From Aurantiochytrium sp. KH105 (Eukaryota > Sar > Bigyra > Thraustochytrida > Thraustochytriidae), in the NCBI GenBank assembly GCA_003116975.1, contig BGKB01000024.1, positions 186,001 to 250,000 of the forward strand: DNA of 64,000 nt, read 5' to 3'. Below the pieces are notes generated by a model, which worked only from the letters and a program-made list of their open reading frames with translations, was not told the origin of the DNA and ran no database searches. Position 1 is the stretch's first letter. The number at the start of each line of letters is the position of its first letter. Positions 18,882 to 30,054 of this stretch are shown here, piece after piece. A program made the translations under genes and the position numbers.

Positions 18882-19259
18882 TCAGAACGTCGAGAGCCAA
18901 ATAATGGTCCAGGCCAAGTAGCCCGTGCCCAGAGACGGGAGCAGCGGCCAGCGAAGACGAGAGACGCACAGATGGAGCACAATGGCAAAGACGAGACTCG
19001 CAGACACGCCCTTGATAATCTGCCAGGAGAATCCTTCGAGAGCGGCAGCATGGTCTGCTGCTTCAAGTTGCGTACCATCGTTCGCGGCTTCCGGCTGCCC
19101 GTCTTTTCGAGCGCGCTGCCTCTCGTACAGCAGGAGCGCAACCGTCGTGGTCACGGGCGCAGTTGCGAGCGCCGCTGCCAGCGTCTCTGAGAACTCGGCT
19201 GCATACAGCGTCAGCGCGAGGATGACGCAGGTCAAGCATAGCTCGACGACGTCCACCAT
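18882..19259 (-). CDS. Small multi-pass membrane protein, unrecognised
   Basis: 125 residues from an ATG in ACCATGG context on the minus strand. About four hydrophobic segments: VELCLTCVILALTLYAA (residues 5-21), a second around LATAPVTTTVALLLY (31-45), a third around GVSASLVFAIVLHLC (84-98), and a C-terminal one around LGTGYLAWTIIWLS (108-123). A charged, Gln/Ala-rich loop lies between the second and third. The pattern recalls small bacterial-type permease-like membrane proteins of about the same size, but I cannot name a family. Composition, start context and clean TM periodicity distinguish it from the surrounding chance frames. Confidence 0.6.
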   Translation of the reverse strand: MVDVVELCLTCVILALTLYAAEFSETLAAALATAPVTTTVALLLYERQRARKDGQPEAANDGTQLEAADHAAALEGFSWQIIKGVSASLVFAIVLHLCVSRLRWPLLPSLGTGYLAWTIIWLSTF

Positions 19260-20757
19260 GGTGTGTATAGCGCAGTGGCGTCTCCCGCGCTCTGCCGGCA
19301 GCCAACCTGTGTTCTGGCGGTGGTCTTACGTCAACCTTCTTTTAGCCAAGCCACCTTCAAGTTGAGCCCAGGTGCCATGGTGAGGAGAAGAGACCTAAGT
19401 CTGATGATGAAAGAGGCCTAACGAAGCAGGCTCGTCCGCGAGCGAGCTTTAAGAATGTGTGGTCGTCGTGCTTGCGGCAGTCAGGCTGCGTGGATGGATG
19501 GGACGGGCGGCCAGCAGTAAAAGCAGGAGCAGCAGTGGTAGCAGCAGCAGGCAGCCACGCAAATCGCGCGCCAAAGCAACAGAGAGAAAGCAAACCACGA
19601 ACCGTCGTCGGTTTCCTGCGCAAGTTGGGTGGCAGACAGGGAGGCAGGCTCCTCCTCTCCACCCGTTGCGGCAAACAAGCAAGCAAGCAAGCAAGCAAGC
19701 CAGCCACCATGGCGTGAAGTCCTGCGCAGGCCAGGGTGAAAGCGTACGTATCGTGAGTGGATGAAAAGGAGTGAGTGAAAGGGCGCAAGACTGGAGATTG
19801 CCGCGTTGCAGCGGGTGTTGGGCCCCGATTATGCCTTCTTGCGTGTTGCGCCATTCTTTTTCTTGTTCATATTCTTGATTGTCACGAGCTGAGGTCGTTG
19901 CAGATGGGTTATTGTGGGTTCGAAACATCATGGTTATCCTGAGCGCTCCTGGCCTGCTGGCGAGAGATGCTTACCATAGACTAGAGTTTCTGATCTTCTT
20001 TTTATATCTTCGTGACGAGACATTCCCTTGGCTGTCTGACGCTATATTTACCAAAATATTGCTCGCCATTGTCGCTCGGTTTCCATGATCACGATCCCAT
20101 TTAAACCCCCATCGATACGCTCTGACAATAATATGAACCAGGAAGGTCAAGAAAGAGGAGAAGAAGCAAGCAAGAGAGCATGGACGCGTCCTTGGCACGG
20201 AGTGAGATACCCAGTGAAGATTTCGTTTTCGCAAACCCTTTCTGAAGGTACATAAACATGATCGAGACATACGAATTGGAATCTCGTTAGTCAGAGGGTA
20301 CCTCCTGCATACAAGGATTCTGCAACCAATTTCGGGTGAGAAGCGAGTAGTGCGAGAGAGGGGGGGGGTTCAGCTGTTTACAGAGGAGCTCAAAAAGGCT
20401 GCAAGATATTGCACGTAATTGGCTGAGAAGCGCATCCACGCCTATGCCAATACCGGTTGCAGCCGAAACCAATGACACATGTTGTGTGGAGTCATTTTCG
20501 TGGTTTGATGGGGCGCGTCCCGTCGTCAGAGCACATGTTCGCTCCTCATACAACCGTTTGGCCTGGGAAGGGTAGGGGAAAAGAGTTGGAATGGGGAAGG
20601 GGGAAGGAAAACTAACATGATAGGGGCTTTTCATGTCGCACAGTCTACCTACCACTCATCCAACGTGCACGCACACCAATCAACTGCATCAAACATCACC
20701 CAAGACTCGTCTCGTTTGCTGTCTTGTTTGACGCAGATGACATAAGAGATAAAACGC
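19260..20757. other. Gene-free spacer with GCAA microsatellite
   Basis: No supportable gene. A (GCAA)n tract lies at about 19675-19700 in CAG/AGC-rich sequence. 19880-20640 is lower in GC with no protein-like frame. It should include the promoter of the minus-strand membrane protein and the 3' end of the minus-strand gene ending at 20758. Confidence 0.5.
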
Positions 20758-21828
20758 CTAGGCTGATGCGGCCTCGAGCTGGAGATCCTGGACAGTGTTC
20801 CAAGGTCCAACAATGCGGCGAAGCCGCAGGTCCGCTCCCTCTGTAGCTTTGGCGAAGTCTTCACCAAGCGCAGCCAACGCTTGTGGTCCTGTGCTGCTTG
20901 GACGGACAATAACCGTCTGCGATCCCGATGCATGGCGAAGCAGCATATCGTGCAAGGCCTCTTCGGGTGACTTCCCGGCCCCGTTAGCCTCACCGGCTCG
21001 TCTTTGCGCGCCTAGCGAGAAGATATGGTGATCCATCCGGCGTGTTACTGGTTCGAGATGTCCCTGACTTGCAAGATCCGGCGCGAACGGTCTCGTCGAC
21101 AATGGAACCGCGATGGTGTGCGCGAGCGGCGTGTCAAAGGAATATTGGAAAGCAAACCAATGTTCGCCCTGTGCAGCAGGTACACGGGCTTGCAGTACAA
21201 GTATCGCGGCGTCTTTGCCGAGGTACTCGTTCTTTTCCAGCAGAAGAGATAGTGTTTCACTGTTGTTGCCCTCGGTTTTCGAATGCAAGAGTGCGCTCGC
21301 GTCTTGTACGCTGAGTACTTTTCGGGATGTAATTTCAAGCATGTTGACATTTTCTCGCGCCTTTTCACAGACGTGTGCTTCGGCCAAAGCCTGCATTTGC
21401 GTCTTCTCATCGTCGTCGTTATTACTGTCGCTGTCGCCGTCTCCGTCTTCTTGCTCTTCCTCCCTTTCCATGAGCATTTTCGCGAGCAAGGACTCGCGCA
21501 CGACTTGTGGGAAACAAAGCTTCAGCTCTTCTAGCACGCTGTGGAGCTTTCTGTCAGCTGCAGCTGCAGCTGCAGCTTCGTCCCCGCCCGCGTCTCCGAG
21601 GCGGACGCTACCCTTTTGCTCGTGTGAAACGGGCAGCGGGACGGCCAAGATAATCTCTTGTGCTTGAACTTCCTGGGCGTCAATCTTGGCGCCAAAGATA
21701 ACGTGCTGGCGTGCGTGGCCGCCCTCGCCGCCGCAGCGCCGATGCACGAGGCATCGCACGTCCCGGAGCTCGGCGGCTTGCGCCTCTTGAGCGTCGCCTC
21801 CTGCCGCGACGGGCAGGACCCAGACCAT
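20758..21828 (-). CDS. Unrecognised acidic-linker protein
   Basis: 356 residues from ATG 21828 on the minus strand; a 10-residue longer frame starts at TTG and is not used. I do not recognise the protein. It has no signal peptide or membrane segment. The N-terminal third has beta-like stretches (HVIFGAKID, EIILAVPLPVSHEQKGS). The middle holds a poly-Ala run and a strongly acidic linker (EREEEQEDGDGDSDS then NNDDDEK). The C-terminal half is mixed alpha/beta (ILVLQARVPA, WFAFQYSFDTPLAHTIAVPL) and ends RRIVGPWNTVQDLQLEA. Protein-like composition, absence of stops over 1 kb and a clean ATG support a real gene. It is divergent from the methyltransferase at 22376 across 547 bp, so the two may share a promoter region. 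Confidence 0.7.
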   Translation of the reverse strand: MVWVLPVAAGGDAQEAQAAELRDVRCLVHRRCGGEGGHARQHVIFGAKIDAQEVQAQEIILAVPLPVSHEQKGSVRLGDAGGDEAAAAAAADRKLHSVLEELKLCFPQVVRESLLAKMLMEREEEQEDGDGDSDSNNDDDEKTQMQALAEAHVCEKARENVNMLEITSRKVLSVQDASALLHSKTEGNNSETLSLLLEKNEYLGKDAAILVLQARVPAAQGEHWFAFQYSFDTPLAHTIAVPLSTRPFAPDLASQGHLEPVTRRMDHHIFSLGAQRRAGEANGAGKSPEEALHDMLLRHASGSQTVIVRPSSTGPQALAALGEDFAKATEGADLRLRRIVGPWNTVQDLQLEAASA

Positions 21829-22332
21829 CCTGTTTCGTTCCCTCCACCAAGCACGCAAAGAAAGCTAGCTACAGCCAGCCAGCCGGGCGGCCCGCCAGCG
21901 GGCGCGCACGCGAGCAGGCACGGGGGCGCCTGCCTCTTGCGGCGCGGCGCGGCGTTGCTCGCGGCCTCTCTCGCCGCTGCTGTTGCCGGTCTGGCCCAGG
22001 CCTCCTCTGCTACTCCAAGAGTCGTCCAAACTGCTCGAGACTGCTCCAAAAAATCCTCCGCGTTGCCATCCAAGATCGGCCGGCGCGACGAGGCGCTCTC
22101 GGGCGCGCCCGGCGAGCACCTGGCAGCGCCAGTCTCCCGCGGCGCGCGTGCAGCGCCCCTGGTTCCCTGTTTCCCTGCCTCCCTCGCGGGCCGAGTCGGC
22201 GCGTGCGGCACGAGAGCGAAGCGAGCTGCGCCTGCAGTCGGGCGGCACGTGCAGCAGACCGTGAACGCGCGCGTGGAGAGAAAGAGAGAAAGAAAGAAGA
22301 CTAGAAGACACCTTCGCGCGCTCGGGAAGCCC

Positions 22333-22375
22333 GCGCAGAGCGGCGCGCAGAGCGGCGCGCAGAGCGGCGCGCAGG
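22333..22375 (+). repeat. 12-bp tandem repeat abutting a start codon
   Basis: Three units of GCGCAGAGCGGC plus a partial fourth, ending at the base before ATG 22376. Located in the 5' leader of the methyltransferase gene, within the divergent promoter region. Confidence 0.85.
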
Positions 22376-23281
22376 ATGGGGGCGGCGTGGGCGGCGGCGC
22401 AGGCGTGGGCCGCGCAGAGCCTGGGTCTGGGGAGCGCGGCGGGGCCCGGGGCGGCGGGGCAGGTCGCGGGCCGGCATGGCGGCGAGGAGGACGACGAGGA
22501 GGAGCGCGGGCTCGCGCAGTACAAAGACCCGGACTTCCACGCGCGGCTGCGCAAGGACTGGCCCGAAGACGGCGAGCAGCTGCACTCTGGCGGCTGGGCC
22601 ATGACGAAGAAACTCATGGAGGACATGGAGAGGTGGCTCGGGGAAAAAGCGATCGCTGCGCCCGATGCGCGACTTTTGGACCTGTGCTGCGGCGAAGGCT
22701 CGACGCCCATCTTCTATGCCAAGGAGCGGGGCTGGGCCAGCGTGGGCATCGACATTTCCGAGACAGCTATTGCCGCCGCTCGAGCGGCCGCGACAAAGGC
22801 CAATGTGCAGGACAAGGCCACTTTCGTGGTCGGGTCCGCCTTCAAGCTGCCTTTTCAAGCCGAGGCGTTCGACGTGATCTACGGCCAAGATCCGGACGCC
22901 CTTTCGCTTCCTCAGAGACCAGCCTGCTTCCGAGACTGCCTGAGGACGTTGCGCAGTGGTGGCGTTTTGGCGTTCCATCACCACTGGATTCCTGGTCCTG
23001 GATGGGATGAAAGTACCCTGAAACAGTACTGCGCAGAGTCCGGATCAGATGAGGTTCATGCCGATCAATACGTGCAAGACTTGGAAGCAGCAGGATTCCG
23101 GGTCGAAGTGGCCGAGAATATCTCTGCTCTCGCCTCCTCCCATCTGCATGGCCAACTGGAGCGGATGAAAACGCGAGTGGCAAATGAAGGCGGAGTTGTT
23201 CAACCCTGGCTTGTCAAGACCTGTGAGTACATTGACAAGGGACACGCATTTGGCGTTCGCATTGTTGCGCGCAAACCTTGA
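22376..23281 (+). CDS. Class I SAM-dependent methyltransferase
   Basis: 301 residues. The N-terminal 45 residues are Ala/Gly-rich followed by an acidic patch and are probably disordered. The Rossmann methyltransferase core starts near residue 65: motif I LLDLCCGEGSTP (100-111), the acidic loop ending strand 2 at D126 (VGIDIS), the motif II/III region with YGQDPDALSLP (169-179), and RSGGVLAFHHHWIPG (193-207). The QDA-type motif and the following His-rich strand resemble small-molecule N-methyltransferases of the sarcosine/dimethylglycine or phosphoethanolamine type, but the substrate cannot be assigned. The start ATG at 22376 is the first in frame, directly after a 12-bp tandem repeat. Likely cytosolic; no organelle signal is clear. 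Confidence 0.88.
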   Translation: MGAAWAAAQAWAAQSLGLGSAAGPGAAGQVAGRHGGEEDDEEERGLAQYKDPDFHARLRKDWPEDGEQLHSGGWAMTKKLMEDMERWLGEKAIAAPDARLLDLCCGEGSTPIFYAKERGWASVGIDISETAIAAARAAATKANVQDKATFVVGSAFKLPFQAEAFDVIYGQDPDALSLPQRPACFRDCLRTLRSGGVLAFHHHWIPGPGWDESTLKQYCAESGSDEVHADQYVQDLEAAGFRVEVAENISALASSHLHGQLERMKTRVANEGGVVQPWLVKTCEYIDKGHAFGVRIVARKP

Positions 23282-23534
23282 GCGATTTGAGCTGGCCTCT
23301 AGTAGCTATTACACGATCATTCAAAAGAGGAAGGAATAGATGAATTTCGAGCTCTTTTCCGCTGGTAAGGCGAATTCCACTCCTCTGTTTCGCAATCTCG
23401 CATGACCGCGCGAGGACGTTCAAGTAGAAGATAAGCAAATTTGGGCGCTGTTTTTGAGTTTTCAGCAGAGGGATTTTTTGTGCTGATACTCGAGTTTGGC
23501 CGGCTGGCTATCTGACCCTCTCGGAAGACTCGAG

Positions 23535-23656
23535 GCTATGGGCGCCGCTTCTGGTGATGCGCGAGGCACATTTTGCTGCTCACTCGCAAGGGAAAAGCTG
23601 ATGTCTATTCTCGGCGTTGATATCAATGCATCATTCTACGAGACGTTTTGCCCAAG
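23535..23656. repeat. Type I 3'-flank block, copy 1
   Basis: Diverged copies of this segment (GGCGCCGCTTCTGGTG...CTCGCAAGGGAAA...) recur at 29650-29765 and 38224-38343. A second shared block nearer the genes is at 24148-24260, 29930-30045 and 38910-39003 plus 39809-39840. These blocks mark the 3' side of the gene ending at 24261 and of both relic copies, but not of the other two intact genes. Confidence 0.8.
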
Positions 23657-23699
23657 ATTTGGTTCCTACTATCGATCGTGTTTTACTCGGAAACAATAG

Positions 23700-24110
23700 T
23701 TGGGCCCTGGATTTACAATCACATGAAGCCAACGTCGACCAGTAGAAGTCGGCACTTCTTGAGGTATGAAAATCTGCCGGGTGCTGACCAGTCCTTTCGA
23801 TAACAAGAGAACATGAATTGGAACAGATTGACTTCAGGTTCCGAATGCCTTGTACTCGGTAACCTGAAGTTAAGTTGAAAATCCTGATGTCCCGTTGAAA
23901 AGAATTGGGGGGACATAAATGGGGTCCTTCCACATGACGACGATGCTTTGCGTTCATCCACATGTGCATAAGTAAACATTCCGCATGCCGCGAAGTTACA
24001 GGATGCTACTTCTTGAAGTCGGCGACTTCTCGCTTAGCATTCGAGATATTTGAAGTGCCGACTTCTACTCGTCAAAGTCGGCTTCACGTGTTTGTAGATT
24101 CAGGGCCCAA
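23700..24110. mobile_element. MITE-like element, 411 bp, with about 65-bp terminal inverted repeats
   Basis: The left end (TTGGGCCCTGGATTTA from 23700) pairs with the right end finishing CAGGGCCCAA at 24110. About 65 bp pair with scattered mismatches, including GAAGCC...GTAGAAGTCGGCACTTC against its complement. A third GAAGTCGG.GACTTC palindrome lies internally near 24015. No coding frame. It interrupts the type I flank block, which runs uninterrupted in the copy at 29650-30045. The target duplication is not clear, so the superfamily is not assigned. Confidence 0.8.
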
Positions 24111-24260
24111 GGGGAGTTTCTTTTTTACAATTCAAGGAACACAAGTCGCGACACCTTCGGCAAATGAAAAGCTGGAATTATCTTTGAAGTTTACAATGCT
24201 TGTGAACATGAGCTTGATTGTCAGAGGCTGGAATTAGACCTGTCTCTGAATTGCAGGGCA

Positions 24261-27200
24261 CTAGACGGCCTTGCAATTATCGTTCGCGCTACTGTAATAA
24301 ACCCAAGAAGGGGTCCGAAAGTCTTCGTCGATACAGGTCGCTTGCACGATTTCGTCGATAGCATTTTGCAGATTGTCGAAGTCGGTCTGAATCTGCTGAA
24401 TCGAAGGAGGCTGTCCTTCTTCGGGAGTGGAAAACGGACTCAGACAATACTCGAGGAAGTTCGAGTCCAAATTGTTGCCGATCCTGACAACAACCAGGTA
24501 AGCCTCTTGATCGTTGATGAGGTGCCAGGCCTGGTACTCTGTGCATGCAATGTCTTCCGGGTGTCGAGTGTTCTCATTTGTTCCGGGATCGGAGATTTCG
24601 TCGATTTCGTTGCAGTAAGTTCCCCAGTATCTGTTCGGGTTTCCGTCCGTGAGGAGAACAACGACCTTGACGGCATCCGAGCGTGGGCCTCCATCGTCTT
24701 CATCCAGAGCCATGATGTAGTTGGCGGCCTGCAATGCCTGTGGAGTGTTTGTGAAGCCGTCGCCGTCGTTGGACCCACCAAAGGCATTCCAGTCGTTCTC
24801 GGTCGTCGCAGCCGCATCATTGAAGAAGAATGGGCTGCCTACATCGCCAGTTGAGCCACTGCCGAATGGATTGGCACTCGAGACTGTACCGGACACTCCG
24901 ACGATGGAGTTTGTGAAGCGGAATCCCGCGAACCTTGTATTGGCATTGGTGAAGGTGTACGCTTCGTGCACATTAAGCAGCAAGTCGTTGAGCTCGTCGG
25001 AGCCATTGGCGCCATTCTGGTCGATCGAGCCGCTGTTATCCACAACCCAGACAATGTCGAGCTTCTTTTCCGGGCAGCTGAAAACTGGCGGATATGTAGG
25101 CTCGGGAGTTGGCTCGGTTGGCTCTGGCGTCGGTTCAGGCGTGGGCTCCGGTGTCGTGGGCTCGGGAGTTGGCTCAGGCGTGGGCTGCGGAGTTGGCTCA
25201 GGCGTGGGCTCGAGAGTTGGCTCGGGAGTTGGATCCGGCGTGGGCTCGGGGGTTGGCTCGGGAGTTGGCTCGGGAGTTGGCTCAGGCGTGGGCTCAGGAG
25301 TTGGCTCAGGCGTCGGTTCAGGCGTGGGCTCAGGAGTTGGCTCCGGCGTGGGCTCGGGAGTTGGCTCGGGAGTTGGCTCAGGCGTGGGCTCAGGAGTTGG
25401 CTCAGGCGTCGGTTCAGGCGTGGGCTCAGGCGTGGGCTCAGGAGTTGGCTCCGGCGTGGGCTCGGGAGTTGGCTCAGGCGTTGGCTCAGGTGTGGGCTCC
25501 GGAGTTGGCTCAGGCGTCGGTTCAGGCGTCGGTTGAGGCGTGGGCTCGGGAGTTGGCTCAGGCGTGGGCATGTCTGTGCAGATCTTAGGACCCGAGATCC
25601 ATTGGCCTGCATCTTTGATATTGCCAATCTCGGCAATCAGCTCACATATCGAGTTGGTCGTACGGTAAGCCCAGTAGTTGCACTCATCATTTTCCACGCA
25701 CTGAGAATGGCATTCCTCCTCCGAAGTCACTGTAGGGCTCTCGAGCACGGTGGGGTTCTTGTACCTCTTGCCCTCCACGTAGCAGCCTGACGTCTCAATG
25801 ACAGGAGCCAATGTCGGTTCAGGGGTGGGCTCGGGGGTTGGCTCGGGCGTGGGCGCATCCGTGGGCGCGTCGGTACAGATCTTCGATCCTGAGACCCATC
25901 TCGTAGATGCGACCGAGACTGCATCGTTGAGAGCGCGCATGAGGTTGCACTGCGCGCCCGCGTTGGCATCCGAGTTGCCGCTTGCCGAACGAAAGCTCCA
26001 GTAGTTGCAATCCTCATTCGCCACACAAGCAGAGTGGCACTGCTCGGGAAGCTGAACGCCGGGCTCATCGTCGTACGTGTAGATCCTATCGGCGGCCTTG
26101 GCCTTGTAGATGACCTGCTCCATGTAGCACCCATCAATGTAATCGACTGGGCTCAGCGTGGGAAAGGGAGTCGGCGCGTCCGTAGGTGCATCTGTAGGCG
26201 AGGACGTCGGCTCCGCGGTGGTCGGGGAAGGCGTGTCTTCCTCGGGATTGGTCGGGCACTGGTCAGAAACAATGCTGTCGACCAGGGTCATCAAGCCAGC
26301 ATAGTCATCCGCCTGGTACGTCTGAACCTCGGGTGTGACGGGGCTGTACAGGTTGTTGCCCTGGTCATCACCGACACGAACCGCGACGTATGTGGCCGAA
26401 GTGTCCTGGATCATCTGCGCGTACATCTGTGTGCACTTCTTTGCGGCTACTTTGGGGTACTTGGCTTTCCTGTCGTACCACTGGCACTCCTCCGGAAGAC
26501 GGGCACGGATCCACTCGACATTGGGCACATCGTCGCCAACATGCACGACATAGGTGGGGCGATCGGCGCGACCGGCTGCTGCGTCGGCGGCGTCAGTGGC
26601 CTCGATCATGGCCAGCGTCGTCTTGAGCGCAAGCGGAGTGTTGGTGTTGCCCTCTTCGGAGTTGGGACGGGTCAAGGCACGAACGGCGTTCTCGAATGCA
26701 GTTTGCGTGGTATAGCGCAGGTTGCCGCTCTCGTCAAGAATGGTCAGCTCATCCGTGATTCCTGTCGAGTACTCGACGAGACCAAAGCGTGCGCCGTCCT
26801 CGGCGCCGACCGTGAAGCGAGAAGCAAAGTCGAGCACAAAGTCGTACGCCTGCACGAGCTCCTCATCATCGATGGTAAACGAGGCGTCGACGACAAAGAT
26901 GATGTCGACGCTGTCCTCGCATCCCTCGCCGCTTGTGATGTCGCACGCAAGATCGGCAACATCCTCGGCAATCGTGTTAGCGTTGGAGAGATCAGAGGGC
27001 ATCTCCAGGTAAGCTGCGAGGGCGTCCGTGCCGGCCTCGGGAACGAAGGCGTCATCGCCGACAGGGACGTAGATGACCTTGATGCCCTCGTCGTCGACAG
27101 TGTTCTCGACTTGCTCAAGGAAGCAGGCTTGGATGGCCTCGTCCGAGAGATCTTTCTTTTTCGAAATGCCAGAGCAGATCTTACCAACTCGAGGCCTACT

Positions 27201-27665
27201 GTAGGAGGTCACATCAGCGTGGCCGTCGGAAAGGAGAACGATGATCTCGGTTGCTCCCCTGGACTTCTTCTTGATGATCTTGTTGGTGGCGTAGTTGAGC
27301 GCGTACGGGATGTTGGTCTCAGTTTCTTCGTCCGTCATAGAGTCAATAAGCTTATAGAGCTTGTTCTCATTCTTGATGGCAGTCAGAGGCTTCTTTTTGA
27401 AGACCGTGGAGCCAAAGCTGAGAGCGGTGACACGGTCCTTGGTGGCGGACTTGCCGATGTCGAACTGATGGCCGATGGCCTTTGCATAGCGCTTGATCTT
27501 GTTGAAGTTCTCGATGGACGCAGAGGCGTCAAGCATGAGGACCACGTCGTACGGCGCACACTCCTCGGAAGGGCCGGCGCCATACTGCTCGACCGAGCCT
27601 TGCACGGTAAGGGCAAGGCTTGCCACCATGGCGGCCACGGCCGCGCGCCACATGGCGCCGCGCAT
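24261..27665 (-). CDS. Secreted vWA-vWA-PAN-PAN-(EPTP)n stalk-vWA protein, array gene A
   Basis: 1134 residues from ATG 27665; a 3-residue longer frame starts at TTG. Signal peptide 1-23 ([18 protein letters not shown]). vWA domain 1 at about 38-242 has an intact metal-binding site (DASAS at 46-50, TNIPYAL, LLSDG). vWA 2 at about 253-470 has a slightly altered DASFT. A Pro-Thr linker follows, then PAN/Apple-like domain 1 (C513-C597) and 2 (C628-C696) with the ECHS.C...DECNYW pattern, about 160 residues of EPTP stalk, and a third vWA domain near the C-terminus with an intact DNSGS, TNTPQAL and LLTDG. No C-terminal membrane anchor is visible. vWA and PAN domains bind proteins or glycans, so a secreted adhesin or wall/matrix protein is likely. 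N-terminal parts are almost identical to genes C and D. Confidence 0.93.
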   Translation of the reverse strand: MRGAMWRAAVAAMVASLALTVQGSVEQYGAGPSEECAPYDVVLMLDASASIENFNKIKRYAKAIGHQFDIGKSATKDRVTALSFGSTVFKKKPLTAIKNENKLYKLIDSMTDEETETNIPYALNYATNKIIKKKSRGATEIIVLLSDGHADVTSYSRPRVGKICSGISKKKDLSDEAIQACFLEQVENTVDDEGIKVIYVPVGDDAFVPEAGTDALAAYLEMPSDLSNANTIAEDVADLACDITSGEGCEDSVDIIFVVDASFTIDDEELVQAYDFVLDFASRFTVGAEDGARFGLVEYSTGITDELTILDESGNLRYTTQTAFENAVRALTRPNSEEGNTNTPLALKTTLAMIEATDAADAAAGRADRPTYVVHVGDDVPNVEWIRARLPEECQWYDRKAKYPKVAAKKCTQMYAQMIQDTSATYVAVRVGDDQGNNLYSPVTPEVQTYQADDYAGLMTLVDSIVSDQCPTNPEEDTPSPTTAEPTSSPTDAPTDAPTPFPTLSPVDYIDGCYMEQVIYKAKAADRIYTYDDEPGVQLPEQCHSACVANEDCNYWSFRSASGNSDANAGAQCNLMRALNDAVSVASTRWVSGSKICTDAPTDAPTPEPTPEPTPEPTLAPVIETSGCYVEGKRYKNPTVLESPTVTSEEECHSQCVENDECNYWAYRTTNSICELIAEIGNIKDAGQWISGPKICTDMPTPEPTPEPTPQPTPEPTPEPTPEPTPEPTPEPTPEPTPEPTPEPTPEPTPEPTPEPTPEPTPEPTPEPTPEPTPEPTPEPTPEPTPEPTPEPTPEPTPEPTPEPTPEPTPDPTPEPTLEPTPEPTPQPTPEPTPEPTTPEPTPEPTPEPTEPTPEPTYPPVFSCPEKKLDIVWVVDNSGSIDQNGANGSDELNDLLLNVHEAYTFTNANTRFAGFRFTNSIVGVSGTVSSANPFGSGSTGDVGSPFFFNDAAATTENDWNAFGGSNDGDGFTNTPQALQAANYIMALDEDDGGPRSDAVKVVVLLTDGNPNRYWGTYCNEIDEISDPGTNENTRHPEDIACTEYQAWHLINDQEAYLVVVRIGNNLDSNFLEYCLSPFSTPEEGQPPSIQQIQTDFDNLQNAIDEIVQATCIDEDFRTPSWVYYSSANDNCKAV

Positions 27666-29640
27666 TCTTGTCAACGTAGTAGTAGTGAGCCTACTGACTT
27701 TATCGAGTTCCTGATCTCGGGACTCGAAGTTTCGGGTTTGCTTGTCTAGCTGGCTTCATGCAACCTGCGTGACTGCCAGTCTGCCTGCTTTTCTCCCTGC
27801 CTAGCCTATGTCTGGGTGTGTTGCTTCTGGCTGATGCCGCCCGCTCCTTCCTGTCCCGTGCGTGCTTCCTTCCGGGTACGAGTTCTGAGGACGCGCCAGC
27901 ACTTTGGAAGTTTGCAAGATTGTAAGGATAAGTGCTCCCGCAGTGCAACCACAGCCATTGGATCTCCCGTATCTCCCCGCAGAATGAGAGTGGTTTTCAG
28001 TCATTTTCTTTTATTTTTCAAATCCTACCATACGTGTTCCCGTATTGCATTTAGGTAGTTCTGGTTCTCATCGACGTACATTCCCTGCTCCAGCTACCTT
28101 CTGTCACGCCCTCCTGGCTCTTGCGGGCCGGTCTGGCCGCTGGCCGGCCTGCTTTTAGTGTCCGCTCTTCGGTCTGCAGCTCCGAGTACACGACGCGGAG
28201 TCGCCCCTGCAGCGGCCAGGAGCCCACTAACGTAGCTGGCGCAGCCTGCGAGCTATACAGAACCAGCTATTCAAGCAGGCTTGCTCCGGTCGTCTAGCCG
28301 CCAACCGATCGCCCCACTTCCCTCGACATTGCCGCGGCCATAGCAACTGAAACTCTTGGTACGATGGCAAGGCAATGAAGTAGGGGTCTTACTGTTAGTG
28401 CGCGCGCGCCGCTTTGATCGAAGGCTCCTTGTGCCTCAGCCCTGCGCTGCACGTCATCTCGTCCCGTCTCCATTCGTCTCGTCTCCTCTCGTCTCGTCTC
28501 CTCGCGTCGTCTCTCGGCCGGCTGCTGCCCGCGTGCCGGCCTCGCCCGAGCCTCGAGCGAGTCGGCCCGCCCGTGCCGCTCGCTCGCTCTTCTCGGGACG
28601 CGAGGGACGTCCCCGTCCCGGCCGGACGTGTCCGCCCCGCGATCTTGCGCAGCGCAGACGCAGCGCAGCCGTGGCCACGGACACAACGACACACACAGAC
28701 ACCGACACAGACACAGACACCGACACAGACACAGACAGACATACGCACTGTAGTTCTTCGGTCAGTGACTGACTGTGAAGTGCGCTGCCTCGGCGCATCC
28801 GGCCTGTCCGCGCCGCGCAGCGAGGCCGCTCTGCCCGAAGAATGAACGGCGCAGCGCGCGCCCGTCGTCGAGGCGCGCCACTGAAGCCGCGGCCAATAAT
28901 GAGGCAGGCAGCTGCATGGAGCGAGCTCATCGCCCGCGGCTGGCCACCAATAGCTCGCGAGCTAGCTGTGTGCTGCAAGCTGCAGCTGCCAGCCCTGGCG
29001 TGCCCGCCCGGGCGCGTCGGCCGACTGCGGGCCGCTGTGGTTGTCCCACCCCTCAAGTGCCTGCCCCTCAAAACAATTCTCTTCGTCGCCGAGCACGTGC
29101 TGCCCTGCGGCTTGGGCTGCGTTGCTGGCGCGCGCGCCTGTGCCGGCGCCAGCAGCTGCAGCAGCCAGCTGCAGCTGACAGTCAGCTGCTGCGGCGCTGA
29201 GGCTCTTCCTGGCACCGTGGCCGCTGGCGCCGGGACTGGCTGCCCGCCCGGGCCGCAGTTCGGCGGTTCGTATGGTGGAGAGCTGGAAGGCCAGAGGTGG
29301 CGGCGCGGAGGCTCAGAGGTAGGTGGCCGTGGTCTCGGACAGTCCATTCTCTGGGACAAACAAGATGCGGCAGCGACCCTTGCGACCAGCGCGCGGCCAC
29401 GTCGCGAAAACGGGTGAGGGACTGCACCGCGGCGTGAGTCGAGACAAGAGACGAGACGGCAGGAGGCAAAAGCCATTGCAGTGATGACAAGCGGCTGGGA
29501 GTGGCAAGCGGTAGGACTCGAGCGCGAGATCAGAATCTGGAACAAGATTACCAGATGAGAGACAAGCTGGGGATTGCGGCTAAGGTGCCGAGGTGAAACA
29601 CCTTCGCTCGGAAATGGGCCGGGAATCTGACCCTCGCTAG
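27666..29640. repeat. 5'-flank block upstream of gene A, paralogous to 36015-38215
   Basis: The roughly 2 kb upstream of gene A matches the region upstream of gene C in order. The first 350 bp are nearly identical. Agreement then continues through the segment with TAGGTAGTTCTGGTTCTC (28053 here, 36417 there), the GTCTC-rich stretch and the GC-rich stretch to 29640. Indels and one block unique to the C side interrupt it. It contains the promoter of gene A. Frames open within it are not conserved between the two copies, so I read it as non-coding. Confidence 0.8.
28681..28740 (+). repeat. ACACAG/ACACCG hexanucleotide microsatellite
   Basis: About ten CA-rich hexamer units within the 5'-flank block of gene A. 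Absent from the corresponding place in the gene C flank (about 37455). Confidence 0.85.
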
Positions 29641-30054
29641 AAATAAAAGACTGTGAGCGCCGCTTCTGGTGTCGCACGGTGCACATTGTGCTGCTCGCTC
29701 GCAAGGGAAAAACCGGTGTCAATTTTCGGCATCGATGTCAATGCGTCAATCTACAAGACGCTGGTCTCTACTCTCGTGTTGAATCGTACTGGAGAAATCG
29801 CCATTCCCAAAGATTTGATGTGAAGGGAATCTACTTCAGAATTAAGAATCCAATAGAGCCAACGACGAAACACGATATAGGTACAAAAACACCGCATTGG
29901 ACCCGCTTTAAATTCAAAAAGTAGGGCTAATGGCACGTACGACGAATAAAATGCTGGTAATATCTTTGATAACTGCAGTGCTTGCGAAGATGAGCTTGAT
30001 TGTCAGAAGCTCGCATTTGGCCTATCGCTGACTTGCAGGGCAATAGGCGGTCTT

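Noticed and set aside
19905-19935. tRNA T-loop-like sequence GGGTTCGAAAC
   Set aside because: No matching acceptor, D-arm or anticodon stem could be folded around it.
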